A stretch of 64,000 nt of DNA from Streptomyces yatensis (GCF_018069625.1 NZ_CP072941.1:5270001-5334000); one strand, 5' to 3'; numbered from the stretch's first letter, positions 1 through 8,558 are shown. Notes: a model not told the origin generated them from the letters alone. Numbers and translations are program-made.

Positions 1-1445
1 ACTCCGGCCCGTCCGACCGGTTCCCGTCCCCCCGCTTCCGCCGCGGTGAGAGCGGCGGCCGGGGCCGCGACGGCCAGCAGGACCGCGACGGAGGGGGCGG
101 CTCCGCCTGGGAGGGCTCCGGCTTCGAGCGCGTACCGCCCCAGGACCTCGACGCCGAGCAGTCCGTGCTCGGCGGCATGCTGCTCTCCAAGGACGCCATC
201 GCCGACGTGGTGGAGGTCCTCAAGGGCAATGACTTCTACCGGCCCGCCCATGAGACCGTCTACCAGGCCATCCTGGATCTCTACGCCAAGGGCGAGCCGG
301 CCGACCCGATCACGGTCGCCGCGGAGCTGACCAAGCGCGGTGAGATCGCTCGGGTCGGCGGCGCCTCGTATCTCCACACCCTCGTCCAGTCGGTCCCCAC
401 CGCCGCCAACGCCGAGTACTACGCGGAGATCGTCCACGAGCGCGCCGTGCTGCGCCGCCTCGTCGAGGCGGGCACCCGCATCACCCAGATGGGATACGCG
501 GCGGACGGGGACGTCGACGAGATCGTCAACAACGCCCAGGCGGAGATCTACGCCGTCACCGAGCAGCGCACCAGCGAGGACTATCTGCCGCTCGGCGACA
601 TCATGGAGGGCGCGCTCGACGAGATCGAGGCGATCGGCTCACGCAGCGGGCAGATGTCCGGGGTGCCCACCGGCTTCACCGATCTGGACTCCCTGACGAA
701 CGGTCTGCACCCGGGCCAGATGGTCGTCATCGCCGCCCGCCCCGCCATGGGTAAGTCCACCCTGGCCCTGGACTTCGCCCGGGCCTGCTCGATCAAGCAC
801 AACATGCCGAGCGTGATCTTCTCGCTGGAGATGGGCCGCAACGAGATCGCGATGCGTCTGCTCTCCGCCGAGGCCCGGGTGGCGCTGCACCATATGCGCT
901 CCGGCAGCATGACCGACGAGGACTGGACGCGGCTGGCCCGGCGGATGCCGGATGTCTCCCAGGCCCCGCTCTTCATCGACGACTCCCCGAACCTGTCGAT
1001 GATGGAGATCCGCGCCAAGTGCCGCCGGCTCAAGCAGCGCAGCGATCTGCAACTGGTGGTCATCGACTATCTCCAGCTGATGCAGTCCGGCGGCGCCCGG
1101 CGCCCCGAGAGCCGTCAGCAAGAGGTCTCGGACATGTCGCGAAACCTGAAGCTGCTGGCCAAGGAGCTGGAAGTGCCGGTCATCGCGCTCTCCCAGCTCA
1201 ACCGAGGCCCCGAGCAGCGCACGGACAAGAAGCCGATGGTCTCCGACCTCCGAGAGAGTGGATCCATCGAGCAGGACGCGGACATGGTCATCCTGCTCCA
1301 CCGTGAGGACGCCTATGAGAAGGAGTCCCCGCGCGCGGGGGAGGCGGATCTGATCGTGGCCAAGCACCGTAACGGCCCGACGGCCACCATCACGGTCGCC
1401 TTCCAGGGCCACTACTCACGCTTCGTGGACATGGCGCAGACCTGA
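1..1445 (+). CDS. dnaB: Replicative DNA helicase DnaB (5' end outside window)
   Basis: The reading frame is open to base 3 with no in-frame start before codon 55, so the first few codons lie outside the window; about 480 codons are visible, close to the full length of actinobacterial DnaB. The N-terminal primase-interaction domain begins around the PPQDLDAEQSVLGGMLLS stretch. The RecA-like domain has a Walker A (ARPAMGKST, near base 740), the SLEMGRNEIAMRLLSAEA helix, a Walker B (VVIDYLQLM, near 1060) and the SQLNRG / DLRESGSIEQDAD motifs. DnaB is the ring helicase that unwinds DNA ahead of the replisome and binds primase. The Walker A site, a common intein insertion point in actinobacteria, is uninterrupted. 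The gene converges on the monooxygenase that follows. Confidence 0.97.
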   Translation, partial: SGPSDRFPSPRFRRGESGGRGRDGQQDRDGGGGSAWEGSGFERVPPQDLDAEQSVLGGMLLSKDAIADVVEVLKGNDFYRPAHETVYQAILDLYAKGEPADPITVAAELTKRGEIARVGGASYLHTLVQSVPTAANAEYYAEIVHERAVLRRLVEAGTRITQMGYAADGDVDEIVNNAQAEIYAVTEQRTSEDYLPLGDIMEGALDEIEAIGSRSGQMSGVPTGFTDLDSLTNGLHPGQMVVIAARPAMGKSTLALDFARACSIKHNMPSVIFSLEMGRNEIAMRLLSAEARVALHHMRSGSMTDEDWTRLARRMPDVSQAPLFIDDSPNLSMMEIRAKCRRLKQRSDLQLVVIDYLQLMQSGGARRPESRQQEVSDMSRNLKLLAKELEVPVIALSQLNRGPEQRTDKKPMVSDLRESGSIEQDADMVILLHREDAYEKESPRAGEADLIVAKHRNGPTATITVAFQGHYSRFVDMAQT

Positions 1446-1516
1446 TACGCGGCGATGCCGGGGCGTCACGATCGCGCCGGCTGGACGACCGGTCTCCTGG
1501 TCGTACGGGGTGACCT

Positions 1517-2626
1517 TCAGCCGGGTTGGAAGAAGGCGAGCAGTTTCTGGGCGGCGTCCGGCGACATCAGCAGTTCCTGCATGTCCGCGGACATCCGGGC
1601 GGCGGCGCCGGTGCGTTCGAACATCTCGCGTTCGTACTCCTTGACCGCGGCGGGAAAGTCGTCCGGGTGCGCGGCCAGCGCGAGACCGAGCAGGGCGCCG
1701 TCGAGCAGCGCCATGTTGGCGCCCTCTCCCACCGGCGGCATCAGGTGCGCGGCATCGCCGAGCAGTGTGACGTCCGGCGTCGACGGCCAGGTCAGGCCGA
1801 TCGGGAGCGTGGTGATCGCCCGCGGCACGACCGTGTCGTCGCAGGCCGCGATCAGCGCGGTGAACCGTGGGTCCCAGCCGGCGAGCAGCTCGATCAGCCG
1901 CGCCCGGGCGGCGGCCGGGTCGTCGAACGGGATCCCGCTGGTGGCGAACCAGTCCTCGCCGGTGTTGTAGAAGCTGAGGCCGATGCGAACGCGGCCGTCG
2001 CCGTTGCGCTGCGCCGCCAGGGACAGTCCGTCGCCGAACACCCAGTAGTTGCCGCGCCCGACCATCGCCGCGAGGTCGGGGTGCGTGCGGTCGATATCGG
2101 GAATGCCGACCTCGACGATGTTCTGGCCGATATGCGCCGGGCGGGCGTCGGTGAGCAGCGGGCGGACCCGGGACTGCGCGCCGTCGGCGCCGACCAGCAG
2201 CTCATACGTCGCACTGCGGCCGTCGGCGAAGCGCAGCAGGCCGCTGTCGGCGGAGGTGAACGCGTGCCCCCAGCGCACCATGTCGTGGGGGAGGGAATCG
2301 AGCAGCAGGTTGCGCAGATCGGCGCGGTCGACCTCGGGTCGTTCGAGCGGGGCGTCGTCGGGCGTGTCCTCCTGGAGCAGCAGGGTGCCATCCGGTTGGA
2401 GAAGACGCATGTCCTGGCCTTCACCACGGGCAATCGCGTGGAACTGGTCGATCAGACCGGCCTCGCGCAGCGCCCGCTGGCCGGAGTGGATGTCGAGCAT
2501 GCCGCCCTGACCGCGCGCATCGCGTGACGCTTCACGCTCATAGACGACGGCGTCTATGCCGTTCACATGCAGCACCCTGGCGAGGGCCAAGCCGCCCAAG
2601 CCGGCTCCGACAATGGCGATGGTCAT
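1517..2626 (-). CDS. FAD-dependent monooxygenase, TetX-like (class A)
   Basis: A 369-residue class A flavoprotein. The Rossmann GxGxxG is at residues 7-12 (GAGLGG), the DG motif at about 146-155 (GADGAQSRVR) and the GD motif at 290-291 (GDAAHLMPPVGEGAN). These are the three FAD/NAD(P)H fingerprints of para-hydroxybenzoate hydroxylase-type enzymes, and the N-terminal half resembles the tetracycline-inactivating TetX group. It would insert one oxygen into an aromatic or polyketide-like substrate using NAD(P)H. There is a clear ribosome-binding site (AAGGAGAGG) seven bases before the ATG. It is transcribed divergently from a TetR-family gene 72 bp away, with a palindrome between them, which suggests a ligand-inducible detoxification pair. 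The actual substrate cannot be read from sequence. Confidence 0.85.
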   Translation of the reverse strand: MTIAIVGAGLGGLALARVLHVNGIDAVVYEREASRDARGQGGMLDIHSGQRALREAGLIDQFHAIARGEGQDMRLLQPDGTLLLQEDTPDDAPLERPEVDRADLRNLLLDSLPHDMVRWGHAFTSADSGLLRFADGRSATYELLVGADGAQSRVRPLLTDARPAHIGQNIVEVGIPDIDRTHPDLAAMVGRGNYWVFGDGLSLAAQRNGDGRVRIGLSFYNTGEDWFATSGIPFDDPAAARARLIELLAGWDPRFTALIAACDDTVVPRAITTLPIGLTWPSTPDVTLLGDAAHLMPPVGEGANMALLDGALLGLALAAHPDDFPAAVKEYEREMFERTGAAARMSADMQELLMSPDAAQKLLAFFQPG

Positions 2627-2660
2627 GGTTGCCTCTCCTTCGATACACCGTGCTCCGACG

Positions 2661-2671
2661 ATACAGTGTAT
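2661..2671. promoter_or_regulatory. Candidate TetR operator overlapping divergent -10 elements
   Basis: ATACA-G-TGTAT is a perfect odd palindrome between the divergent monooxygenase and TetR genes. TACAGT on the plus strand and TACACT on the minus strand each look like a -10 hexamer, so one bound repressor could block both directions. The role is inferred from position and symmetry. Confidence 0.5.
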
Positions 2672-2698
2672 TCCCCGATGCGATGTATGGTGAGCGGC

Positions 2699-3379
2699 AT
2701 GTTGGTGTGGGAGAGGCCGGAGCCGCCGAATCGACCCGTGCCCGCCCCGTTGAGCCGGGAGCGGATCGTGCGAGCGGCGATCCAGCTGGCCGACGCGGAC
2801 GGCCTGGACGCGGTGTCGCTACGGAAGGTCGCCACCGCGCTGGACGTCCGTCCGATGCGGCTGTACGGCTACATCGCCGGCAAGGAGGAGTTGCTCGACC
2901 TGATGGTCGACGCCGCCCACGCCGAGATCCGGCCGGTCGGAGACGGCTGGCGGGAAGTGCTCCGGTCTCTGGCCGAGGCCACTCGGCAGGCCGCTCACGA
3001 GCACGAATGGCTCGCCGACCTCCTGGGCGGCCGACCCCAGCTCGGGCCGCACGCGCTGGCCTGCGGGGAGGCCGTGATGGCCGCACTGGACGACGTCGAC
3101 GTGGACGACATCATGCCGGTGGTCGCCGCGGTCAACGCGTATGTGATCGGCGCCGTGCGTCGGGAGATCGCCGAGCGGCGTGCCGAGCGGGCCACCGGGA
3201 TGGACGAGAAGCGCTGGCAGGCCTCACTCGGGCCCTATCTGGAGCGAACCTTCGCCACTGGCCGATTCCCCGCGCTGGCCACGGTGGTGCGCGATGCCGC
3301 CCACCTGGACGTCGACCACACCTTCCGGATCGGCCTCGACTGCATGCTCGACGGCATCGAAGCCCGTATCTCGAGGTGA
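2699..3379 (+). CDS. TetR-family transcriptional regulator (TetR_C type)
   Basis: About 226 residues from the ATG at 2699. In-frame ATGs at 2678 and 2687 are possible, but they would place the operator palindrome very close to the start. The N-terminal helix-turn-helix runs from RERIVRAAIQLADADG to LRKVATALDVRPMRLYGYIAGKEELL. The C-terminal ligand-binding half resembles the tetracycline-repressor C-terminal family. It is divergent from the TetX-like monooxygenase. By analogy with such pairs it probably represses both genes and is released by the monooxygenase substrate or a related small molecule. The ligand is unknown. Confidence 0.85.
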   Translation: MLVWERPEPPNRPVPAPLSRERIVRAAIQLADADGLDAVSLRKVATALDVRPMRLYGYIAGKEELLDLMVDAAHAEIRPVGDGWREVLRSLAEATRQAAHEHEWLADLLGGRPQLGPHALACGEAVMAALDDVDVDDIMPVVAAVNAYVIGAVRREIAERRAERATGMDEKRWQASLGPYLERTFATGRFPALATVVRDAAHLDVDHTFRIGLDCMLDGIEARISR

Positions 3380-3532
3380 CGCGCGGACATTGAGGGAGTC
3401 GGCGGGGGTGAAGGCCAGGAGTCGGGCCCGACAACTGCCCGCTCTCTGCGGTTTCGGCAAAAAGCTTTGTCGATTCGCCACGGGCGGGGGCAGGTTGGTG
3501 GCCGACCCGCCCCCTCCACGTAAGGCCTGACC

Positions 3533-3744
3533 ATGGACGCACAGTTCTGGGATGACGTGTATCGCAGCCGCGACTAGCTCTGGGCTTCGACCCGGGCGAC
3601 TACTACCAGCCCGACGAGATCGCCGGGCTCCTCGACGACGACTGGACCGTCCTGATCAACGAAACCCGGCCACGTACCGCCCCCGCCCCCGCCGGCACCC
3701 ATCACACCCAGGACACCGTCCTGCGAGCGCGACGCCCGCGGTAA
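3533..3744 (+). pseudogene. SAM-dependent methyltransferase remnant (internal deletion)
   Basis: Two short stretches of a class I methyltransferase remain. From the ATG at 3533 one reads MDAQFWDDVYRSRD then a stop at 3575; this is the usual N-terminus of the small actinobacterial methyltransferases that begin with an FWDxxYR motif. In a different frame, 3580-3744 reads GFDPGDYYQPDEIAGLLDD, then WTVLINETRPRTA and finally THHTQDTVLRARRPR with a TAA, which looks like the C-terminal tail of the same family. The central part of about 150 residues, including the SAM-binding GxGxG loop, is missing and the ends are out of frame. The remaining stretch of 3380-3801 has no other gene that I can support. 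Confidence 0.7.
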
Positions 3745-3801
3745 CGCGGCGGTGACGTAAGACCGATGCCGGCCGTCACCCGCCCGGGGGCGGGCCGGGT
3801 G

Positions 3802-4452
3802 TCAGGGCTGCAGCTGGTGGCCCAGGGCCGCCGCCTTCTCCACACGCCGGGCCAGGACCTGCTCATGGAGGTCCGTCATCTGCCGCAGCGCGTCCTTGCG
3901 GTCGCGCTTGGAGAGCCGGTCGATGTAGAGATGCCCCGAGAGATGGTCGGCCTCGTGCTGCAGACAGCGGGCGAAGTAGCCGGTGCCCTCGATCACCAGC
4001 GGATTGCCGTCCTTGTCGACGCCGCGGACCACGGTGCGGTCGGTGCGCGGTACGTCCATCCGCGCGCCCGGTACGGACAGACAGCCCTCGGCGCCCTCGA
4101 TGAGCAGCCGCTCGGCCGGACCGGGCTGGTCCAGGACGGGGTTGATGATGTGGCCGATATGCCGGACACCGTTGTCGTCCGGGCAGTCGTAGACGAACAG
4201 CCGCAGATCGACGTCGACCTGATTGGCGGCCAGCCCGGCGCCGTCGGCGATGTACATGGTGAGGAACATGTCGTCGATGAGGGCGCTCAGCTCGGGCGTG
4301 CCGAACTCGGTCACCTCCCGGCAGGAGCGGCGCAGAATCTCCTCACCGACCTCGGTGATGCGGCGCGGTGAACCGCGCTCGGCCTCGGGGGGCAGCGCCG
4401 GATAGGAGCCGACGGGTTTCCCCTGCACCAGGACGCGCACCGCTGACCTCAC
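3802..4452 (-). CDS. def: Peptide deformylase
   Basis: A 216-residue enzyme that removes the formyl group from nascent N-terminal methionine. The three family motifs are intact: GAGLAANQ (about 71-78), EGCLSVPG (122-129, metal-binding Cys 124) and HEADH (166-170, metal ligands His 166 and His 170). I prefer the GTG at 4452, which is followed by a normal start of the domain and preceded by a GGGGACGG sequence. A TTG at 4503 would add 17 residues. The C-terminus is longer than in minimal deformylases and probably helical. Streptomyces usually encode several deformylases, so this need not be the essential copy. Confidence 0.93.
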   Translation of the reverse strand: MRSAVRVLVQGKPVGSYPALPPEAERGSPRRITEVGEEILRRSCREVTEFGTPELSALIDDMFLTMYIADGAGLAANQVDVDLRLFVYDCPDDNGVRHIGHIINPVLDQPGPAERLLIEGAEGCLSVPGARMDVPRTDRTVVRGVDKDGNPLVIEGTGYFARCLQHEADHLSGHLYIDRLSKRDRKDALRQMTDLHEQVLARRVEKAAALGHQLQP

Positions 4453-4539
4453 CTTTTCCGTCCCCACTGATGGCCGCCCCCGCTGATGGTCATGTCCGGC
4501 CAACGTAGCAGGGGCGGTTCGGCCGCGGCTCCGGCTCCG

Positions 4540-4878
4540 TCAGATCGCCTCGGCGAGCTCCTCCAGCAGCCGCCGCTTGCTGCGGGCCCCGACCAGCGAC
4601 CGCACCGGCTCGCCCGCCCGGAACAGCATCAGCGTCGGCATCGACAGCACCCCGTACGCGTTGGTGGTGGACGGGTTCTCGTCCACGTCCAGCTGCACGA
4701 TCTTCAGCCGGTGGCTCTCCTCCTGCGCGATCTCCGCCAGTACCGGCGCGATCATCCGGCACGGCGGGCACCACGAGGCGGTGAACTTCACCAGCACCGG
4801 CAGCTCGGCCGTCAGCACCTCCTCGCCGAAGGTGGCGTCCGTGACCGTGGTCACTCCCCCGGTGTGTGTCAGCGACAT
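4540..4878 (-). CDS. Thioredoxin with WCPPC active site
   Basis: A 112-residue thioredoxin fold protein. The redox site is WCPPC (Cys 37 and Cys 40) rather than the classical WCGPC, and the cis-proline loop is SMPTLM around residue 81. There is no signal peptide, so it is cytoplasmic. The start ATG has a strong Shine-Dalgarno (AAGGAGAG). It lies 65 bp downstream of a MerR regulator on the same strand and is probably co-transcribed with it. The replacement of Gly by Pro in the CxxC motif is expected to change redox potential, but thioredoxin-like function as a disulfide reductase remains the simplest call. Confidence 0.92.
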   Translation of the reverse strand: MSLTHTGGVTTVTDATFGEEVLTAELPVLVKFTASWCPPCRMIAPVLAEIAQEESHRLKIVQLDVDENPSTTNAYGVLSMPTLMLFRAGEPVRSLVGARSKRRLLEELAEAI

Positions 4879-4943
4879 CTCATCTCTCCTTCGGAGTTGT
4901 TCGGAGCCGTCGTGGTGACGGCGGGACGGTGGGACGGCGGGGC

Positions 4944-5375
4944 TCACGGCCCGGGCGGCGTCAGCTCGCAGCGCGGCTCCGGGGCCCCTTCGGGCGCCGT
5001 CGCCGCGGCCTCCAGCTCCGCGCGGGCCAGCTCCGCCTGCGCGAGCTGGGTCCCGACCCGCTCCCGGATGGCGCTCAGCCGGCCGATGCACTCGTCCAGC
5101 TCGGCCAGCTTGCGCCGGTAGACCTCCAGGGAGGCGGGGCAGGAGTCACCGGCCGGATGGCCGGATCGCAGGCATTCGACGAACGGACGCGTCTCCTCCA
5201 GCTCGAAGCCGAAGTCCTGCAGTACGCGGATCTGCTGGAGCAGTCGCAGATCGTCCTCGTCGTACGACCGGTACCCATTGCCGGTGCGGCGCGCGGGCAG
5301 CAGCCCGAGCGACTCGTAATAGCGCAGGGTGCGGGTGGTGGTACCCGCCCGTTCGGCCAGCTCTCCGATCCGCAT
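4944..5375 (-). CDS. MerR-family regulator upstream of thioredoxin
   Basis: A 143-residue MerR protein. The winged helix-turn-helix starts at residue 1 (MRIGELAERAGTTTRTLRYY), followed by the long dimerisation helix. Cysteines lie at 68, 79, 96 and 136; the first two form a CLRSGHPAGDSC loop found in many MerR proteins of this type. A MerR-type operator sits just upstream of the start, and the thioredoxin gene follows on the same strand. This suggests autoregulation and redox or thiol-stress control of thioredoxin. The inducing signal is not known. Confidence 0.88.
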   Translation of the reverse strand: MRIGELAERAGTTTRTLRYYESLGLLPARRTGNGYRSYDEDDLRLLQQIRVLQDFGFELEETRPFVECLRSGHPAGDSCPASLEVYRRKLAELDECIGRLSAIRERVGTQLAQAELARAELEAAATAPEGAPEPRCELTPPGP

Positions 5376-5389
5376 GTGCCGACGGTAGA

Positions 5390-5409
5390 CCTTGACCCTG
5401 ACGTCAAGG
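5390..5409 (-). promoter_or_regulatory. MerR-type operator/promoter
   Basis: A perfect 7-6-7 inverted repeat, CCTTGAC then six bases then GTCAAGG, lies 15 bp before the merR start codon. The minus-strand TTGACG inside it can serve as the -35. This matches the dyads that actinobacterial MerR proteins bind and twist. Confidence 0.72.
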
Positions 5410-5493
5410 CCAGACCGCGACGCGGTCCCGGGCGGTGCCCCGGCCGCCTGACGATCGGCCGGCCGATGACTGCCCGCTGTCGTACCCCCGCCG

Positions 5494-5499
5494 TACAGT
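5494..5499 (+). promoter_or_regulatory. -10 element, probable leaderless transcript
   Basis: TACAGT ends six bases before the ATG at 5506, the spacing expected if transcription begins at the start codon. No Shine-Dalgarno is visible. Confidence 0.5.
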
Positions 5500-5505
5500 G
5501 CCGAC

Positions 5506-6903
5506 ATGACCACACGCGACGCGGATGAGTTCACGGAGCCGCTGCCCGCCACCCGCCGTGCCCTGCTGCGGCGCGTCGCCCTCGGCCAGGTCGAGGGCCG
5601 TGCCCCGTCCCTGGTGGGGGCCGTGGTGCGGGAGGGGCGGCTGGTGTGGACGGGCTCGCGCGGCCGCGTGGACGGACCGGAGGGATCCGCACCGGACGCC
5701 GACACCCAGTACCGCATCGGCTCCTTGACCAAGACCTTCGTGGCGGTGCTGGTGCTGCGGCTGCGTGACGAGGGGCTGCTGGACCTCGGCGATCCGCTGG
5801 CCAAGCATCTGGACGTGCCGCAGGCCGAGGGCGCGACCGTGGCCCAGCTCCTCGCCCACACCTCGGGTCTCGCCGCCGAGGCCCGCGGCCCGTGGTGGGA
5901 GCGCACGCCCGGGGCGCTGCGGCCCGAGACGGCCGATATCTTCGGCGAGCGTCCGCTGGTCCACCCCGCGGGCCGTCGTCACCACTACTCCAACCCCGGT
6001 TTCGCGCTGCTCGGCGCGCTGGTCGAGCGGCTGCGCGGGGCGCCCTGGGGCGAGGTGCTGGCCGATGAGGTGCTGGAGCCGCTGGGTATGGGGCGCACGT
6101 CGCTCGATCCGCGCGCCCCGCACGCCGAGGGCTGGGCCGTGCACCCCTGGGCGGATGTGCTGCTGCCGGAACCGGCCGAGGACACCGGGCGGATGGGCCC
6201 GGCCGGGCAGCTCTGGTCGACCGCCGGGGATCTGGCCCGCTTCGCCGCCTTCCTGCTGGACGGGGACGCGCGGGTGCTCGGCGCGGAGTCGCTCGCCGAG
6301 ATGCGGGTGCCCGCCGTCGCCCCCGAGGAGAGGGACTGGGACGGCGGCTATGGCCTGGGGACCCAGCTCGTCCGGCACGGCGGTCGGTTCCTCCATGGCC
6401 ACACCGGCTCCATGCCCGGCTTCCTGGCCTCGCTGTGGGTGAGCGCCGAGGACCGGCTGGCCGGAATCGCGCTGGCCAACACCACCGCGGGGCCCGCGAT
6501 CGGCGCCATCGCCGCCGACCTCATAGGGATCGTGGCCGAGCACGAGCCCCGTATCCCCGAGCCCTGGCGGCCGCTGACCGAGGCCGATCCGGCGCTGCTG
6601 GCGCTGACCGGCCCCTGGTACTGGGGCCCGCGCGCCTACCATCTGCGGCTGCGCGCGGACCGCGGGTTGGAGCTCTCCCCGGCCACCCAGGGAGGCCGGG
6701 CCTCCCGCTTCAGGGCCGAGCCGGACGGCACCTGGACGGGGCTCGACGGCTATTACGCGGGGGAGACGCTGCGGGTGGTCGAGGGGGAGGGCGGCGCCCC
6801 GGCCCATCTGGACCTGGGCACCTTCGTGTTCACCCGGGAGCCCTACGCCCCGGACGGCGTGGTGCCGGGCGGGGTGGACCCGGAGGGCTGGCGGGCGCTC
6901 TGA
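5506..6903 (+). CDS. Serine hydrolase of the class C beta-lactamase/PBP4* family
   Basis: A 465-residue SxxK acyltransferase-type hydrolase. The nucleophile motif SLTK is at 73-76, the YSN motif at 161-163 and the third motif HGHTGSMPG at about 297-305. The last 130 residues form an extra beta-rich domain of the kind seen in D-aminopeptidase/esterase-like members. There is no signal peptide or membrane segment, so it probably acts in the cytoplasm on a peptide or ester rather than on cell-wall peptidoglycan. A -10 hexamer directly before the ATG suggests a leaderless mRNA. Substrate unknown. Confidence 0.87.
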   Translation: MTTRDADEFTEPLPATRRALLRRVALGQVEGRAPSLVGAVVREGRLVWTGSRGRVDGPEGSAPDADTQYRIGSLTKTFVAVLVLRLRDEGLLDLGDPLAKHLDVPQAEGATVAQLLAHTSGLAAEARGPWWERTPGALRPETADIFGERPLVHPAGRRHHYSNPGFALLGALVERLRGAPWGEVLADEVLEPLGMGRTSLDPRAPHAEGWAVHPWADVLLPEPAEDTGRMGPAGQLWSTAGDLARFAAFLLDGDARVLGAESLAEMRVPAVAPEERDWDGGYGLGTQLVRHGGRFLHGHTGSMPGFLASLWVSAEDRLAGIALANTTAGPAIGAIAADLIGIVAEHEPRIPEPWRPLTEADPALLALTGPWYWGPRAYHLRLRADRGLELSPATQGGRASRFRAEPDGTWTGLDGYYAGETLRVVEGEGGAPAHLDLGTFVFTREPYAPDGVVPGGVDPEGWRAL

Positions 6904-6956
6904 GGGGGGTGGGGGCGGGGTGAGGTGATCCGGCGGTCGCGGGTTTCCGGTGTTCG

Positions 6957-7235
6957 GGCGGTACCGGGTTTCGGCGGTTCGCGGGCTCCGGCGGTTCGCG
7001 GGCTTCGGCGCTCGTAGCCTGACCCCGCCAGTGGTACGCACGGCCGGGGGCTGGGTCGGCGGTGCGGTGGACGGCAGGTTGGTCTCAGGCACTCCGGTAC
7101 GCCGGGCGCACCGGCACACCGGCACTCGGTACGTCGGTACTCCCGTGCTTCGGTACGCCGGTACTCAGGTGCTCTCGCACTCCCGTACGTCGGTACGGCG
7201 GCGCTCAGGCGCCCCGTGCCCCGTACCGGAGCGGC
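6957..7235. repeat. Degenerate short repeats between serine hydrolase and SGNH hydrolase genes
   Basis: Two blocks. Near 6970-7010 a 17-bp unit containing GGCGGTTCGCGGGCT is repeated. From about 7085 to 7235 short GTAC-rich units (CGGTACGC, CGGTACTC, CGTACGTCGG) recur with about 8-bp spacing. Nothing here is convincingly coding. The GTAC core is palindromic. Confidence 0.6.
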
Positions 7236-7274
7236 CTGGTCCGCCCCTCCCTCGCCTCCCTCAGGAGCCCCGCC

Positions 7275-8558
7275 ATGCGCTCGTCCACGCTTCGCCTCAG
7301 CGCCTCCCTGCTCGCCCTCGCCACCGTCATGGCCGCCTCCGGGACAGCCACCGCCCGGCCCGGAGGCCCAGCGGCCGGCCGCGACCGGCCGGGGACCGGC
7401 TGGTCGGCCGGATGGGCCGCCCCCGTCCAGCGCCCCAGCGCGGGCTTCGAGAAGAACTGGGCCGGGAGCGGCTTCGCCGAGCGCACCGCCCAGACCCTGC
7501 GTCAGGTCGTCCGGGTCACCGCTGGCGGCACGGCCGCCCGGATCCGGCTGTCGAACCGCTATGGCACCACGCCGCTGCGGATCGCGGGCGCGACCATCGC
7601 CCGTACGGCGCACGGCGCCTCCGTCCATGGCGCGAGCCTGCGCGCGCTGACCTTCGGGCACCGGCGGCCGGTGGAGATCCCGGCGGGCGGTGAGACCGTG
7701 AGCGACGCGGCCCCGCTGCGCGTGGCGCCGCGTCAGCCGGTCACGGTCACGCTGTACTTCGACCGCCCCACCGGCGCCGCCACCTTCCACGCCCAGGCGT
7801 ACGCACGCAGCTACCGCGCGGACGGCGACCACCGCGCCGACCGCACCGGGACGGCCTTCACTGAGACCACCCACTCCTGGTACTACCTCTCCGATGTCGA
7901 GGTCACCGGCGGCCCCCGCCGCCCGGGCACGGTGGTGGCCTTCGGCGACTCGATCACCGACGGCTTCGGCTCGACCGACGACGCCGACCACCGCTGGCCG
8001 GATCTGCTGGCCGAGCGCCTCGCGGCCGCGGGCACCCCGCGACCCGTCCTCAACTCCGGGATCGGCGGCAATCTGCTGCTGCACGATTCGGCCTGGTACG
8101 GGGACCGGGCGGGCGCCCGCTTCCGGCGCGATGTCCTGGACAAGCCGGGCGTACGGTCGGTGATCCTGCTCGAGGGGCTCAATGACATCGGCTTCAGCGA
8201 GGTGGACCTGCCCACCTACAAGCCCAATCCGCAGGTGTCGGCGGAGCAGGTGATCGCGGGCTATCGAGAGCTGATCGCCCTGGCCCGGGCCCGCGGACTC
8301 AAGGTCATCGGCGGAACGATCCTCCCGTTCAAGGGCGCTGAGTACCACACCCCGCGCTCGGAGGCGAAGCGCGCCGCGATCAACGAGTGGATCCGCACCT
8401 CGGGCGCCTTCGACGCGGTCGTCGACTTCGCGAAGGTCATGGCCTCGCCGTCCGATCCGCTGCGGCTGGACCCCGCGTACGACTCGGGCGACTTCAAGCA
8501 TCCGAACGACGCGGGCTACCGGCGGATGGCCGAAGCCATCGACCTCGCGACGCTGTGA
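7275..8558 (+). CDS. Secreted SGNH/GDSL hydrolase (lipase/esterase)
   Basis: 427 residues from the ATG at 7275, chosen because AGGAG lies eight bases before it and a signal peptide follows at once (positively charged start, hydrophobic core, ...SGTATA cleavage site). The N-terminal 200 residues form a beta-rich domain common in this actinobacterial subfamily. The SGNH catalytic domain starts with the GDSITDG block (Ser 226), has a GIGGN block and a GLNDIG block, and ends with a DFKHPN motif (Asp 406, His 409). It would be an extracellular esterase acting on lipids or acylated polysaccharides. Confidence 0.88.
   Translation: MRSSTLRLSASLLALATVMAASGTATARPGGPAAGRDRPGTGWSAGWAAPVQRPSAGFEKNWAGSGFAERTAQTLRQVVRVTAGGTAARIRLSNRYGTTPLRIAGATIARTAHGASVHGASLRALTFGHRRPVEIPAGGETVSDAAPLRVAPRQPVTVTLYFDRPTGAATFHAQAYARSYRADGDHRADRTGTAFTETTHSWYYLSDVEVTGGPRRPGTVVAFGDSITDGFGSTDDADHRWPDLLAERLAAAGTPRPVLNSGIGGNLLLHDSAWYGDRAGARFRRDVLDKPGVRSVILLEGLNDIGFSEVDLPTYKPNPQVSAEQVIAGYRELIALARARGLKVIGGTILPFKGAEYHTPRSEAKRAAINEWIRTSGAFDAVVDFAKVMASPSDPLRLDPAYDSGDFKHPNDAGYRRMAEAIDLATL

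Noticed and set aside
735..770. Intein insertion in DnaB Walker A
   Set aside because: The ARPAMGKST site is continuous; no intein is present.
3552..3755. 67-codon frame over the methyltransferase remnant
   Set aside because: Out of frame with both recognisable methyltransferase pieces and Arg/Pro-rich; a shadow.
6843..8501. 552-codon minus-strand frame across the SGNH hydrolase
   Set aside because: The SGNH gene on the plus strand has signal peptide and catalytic motifs; the antisense translation is low complexity.
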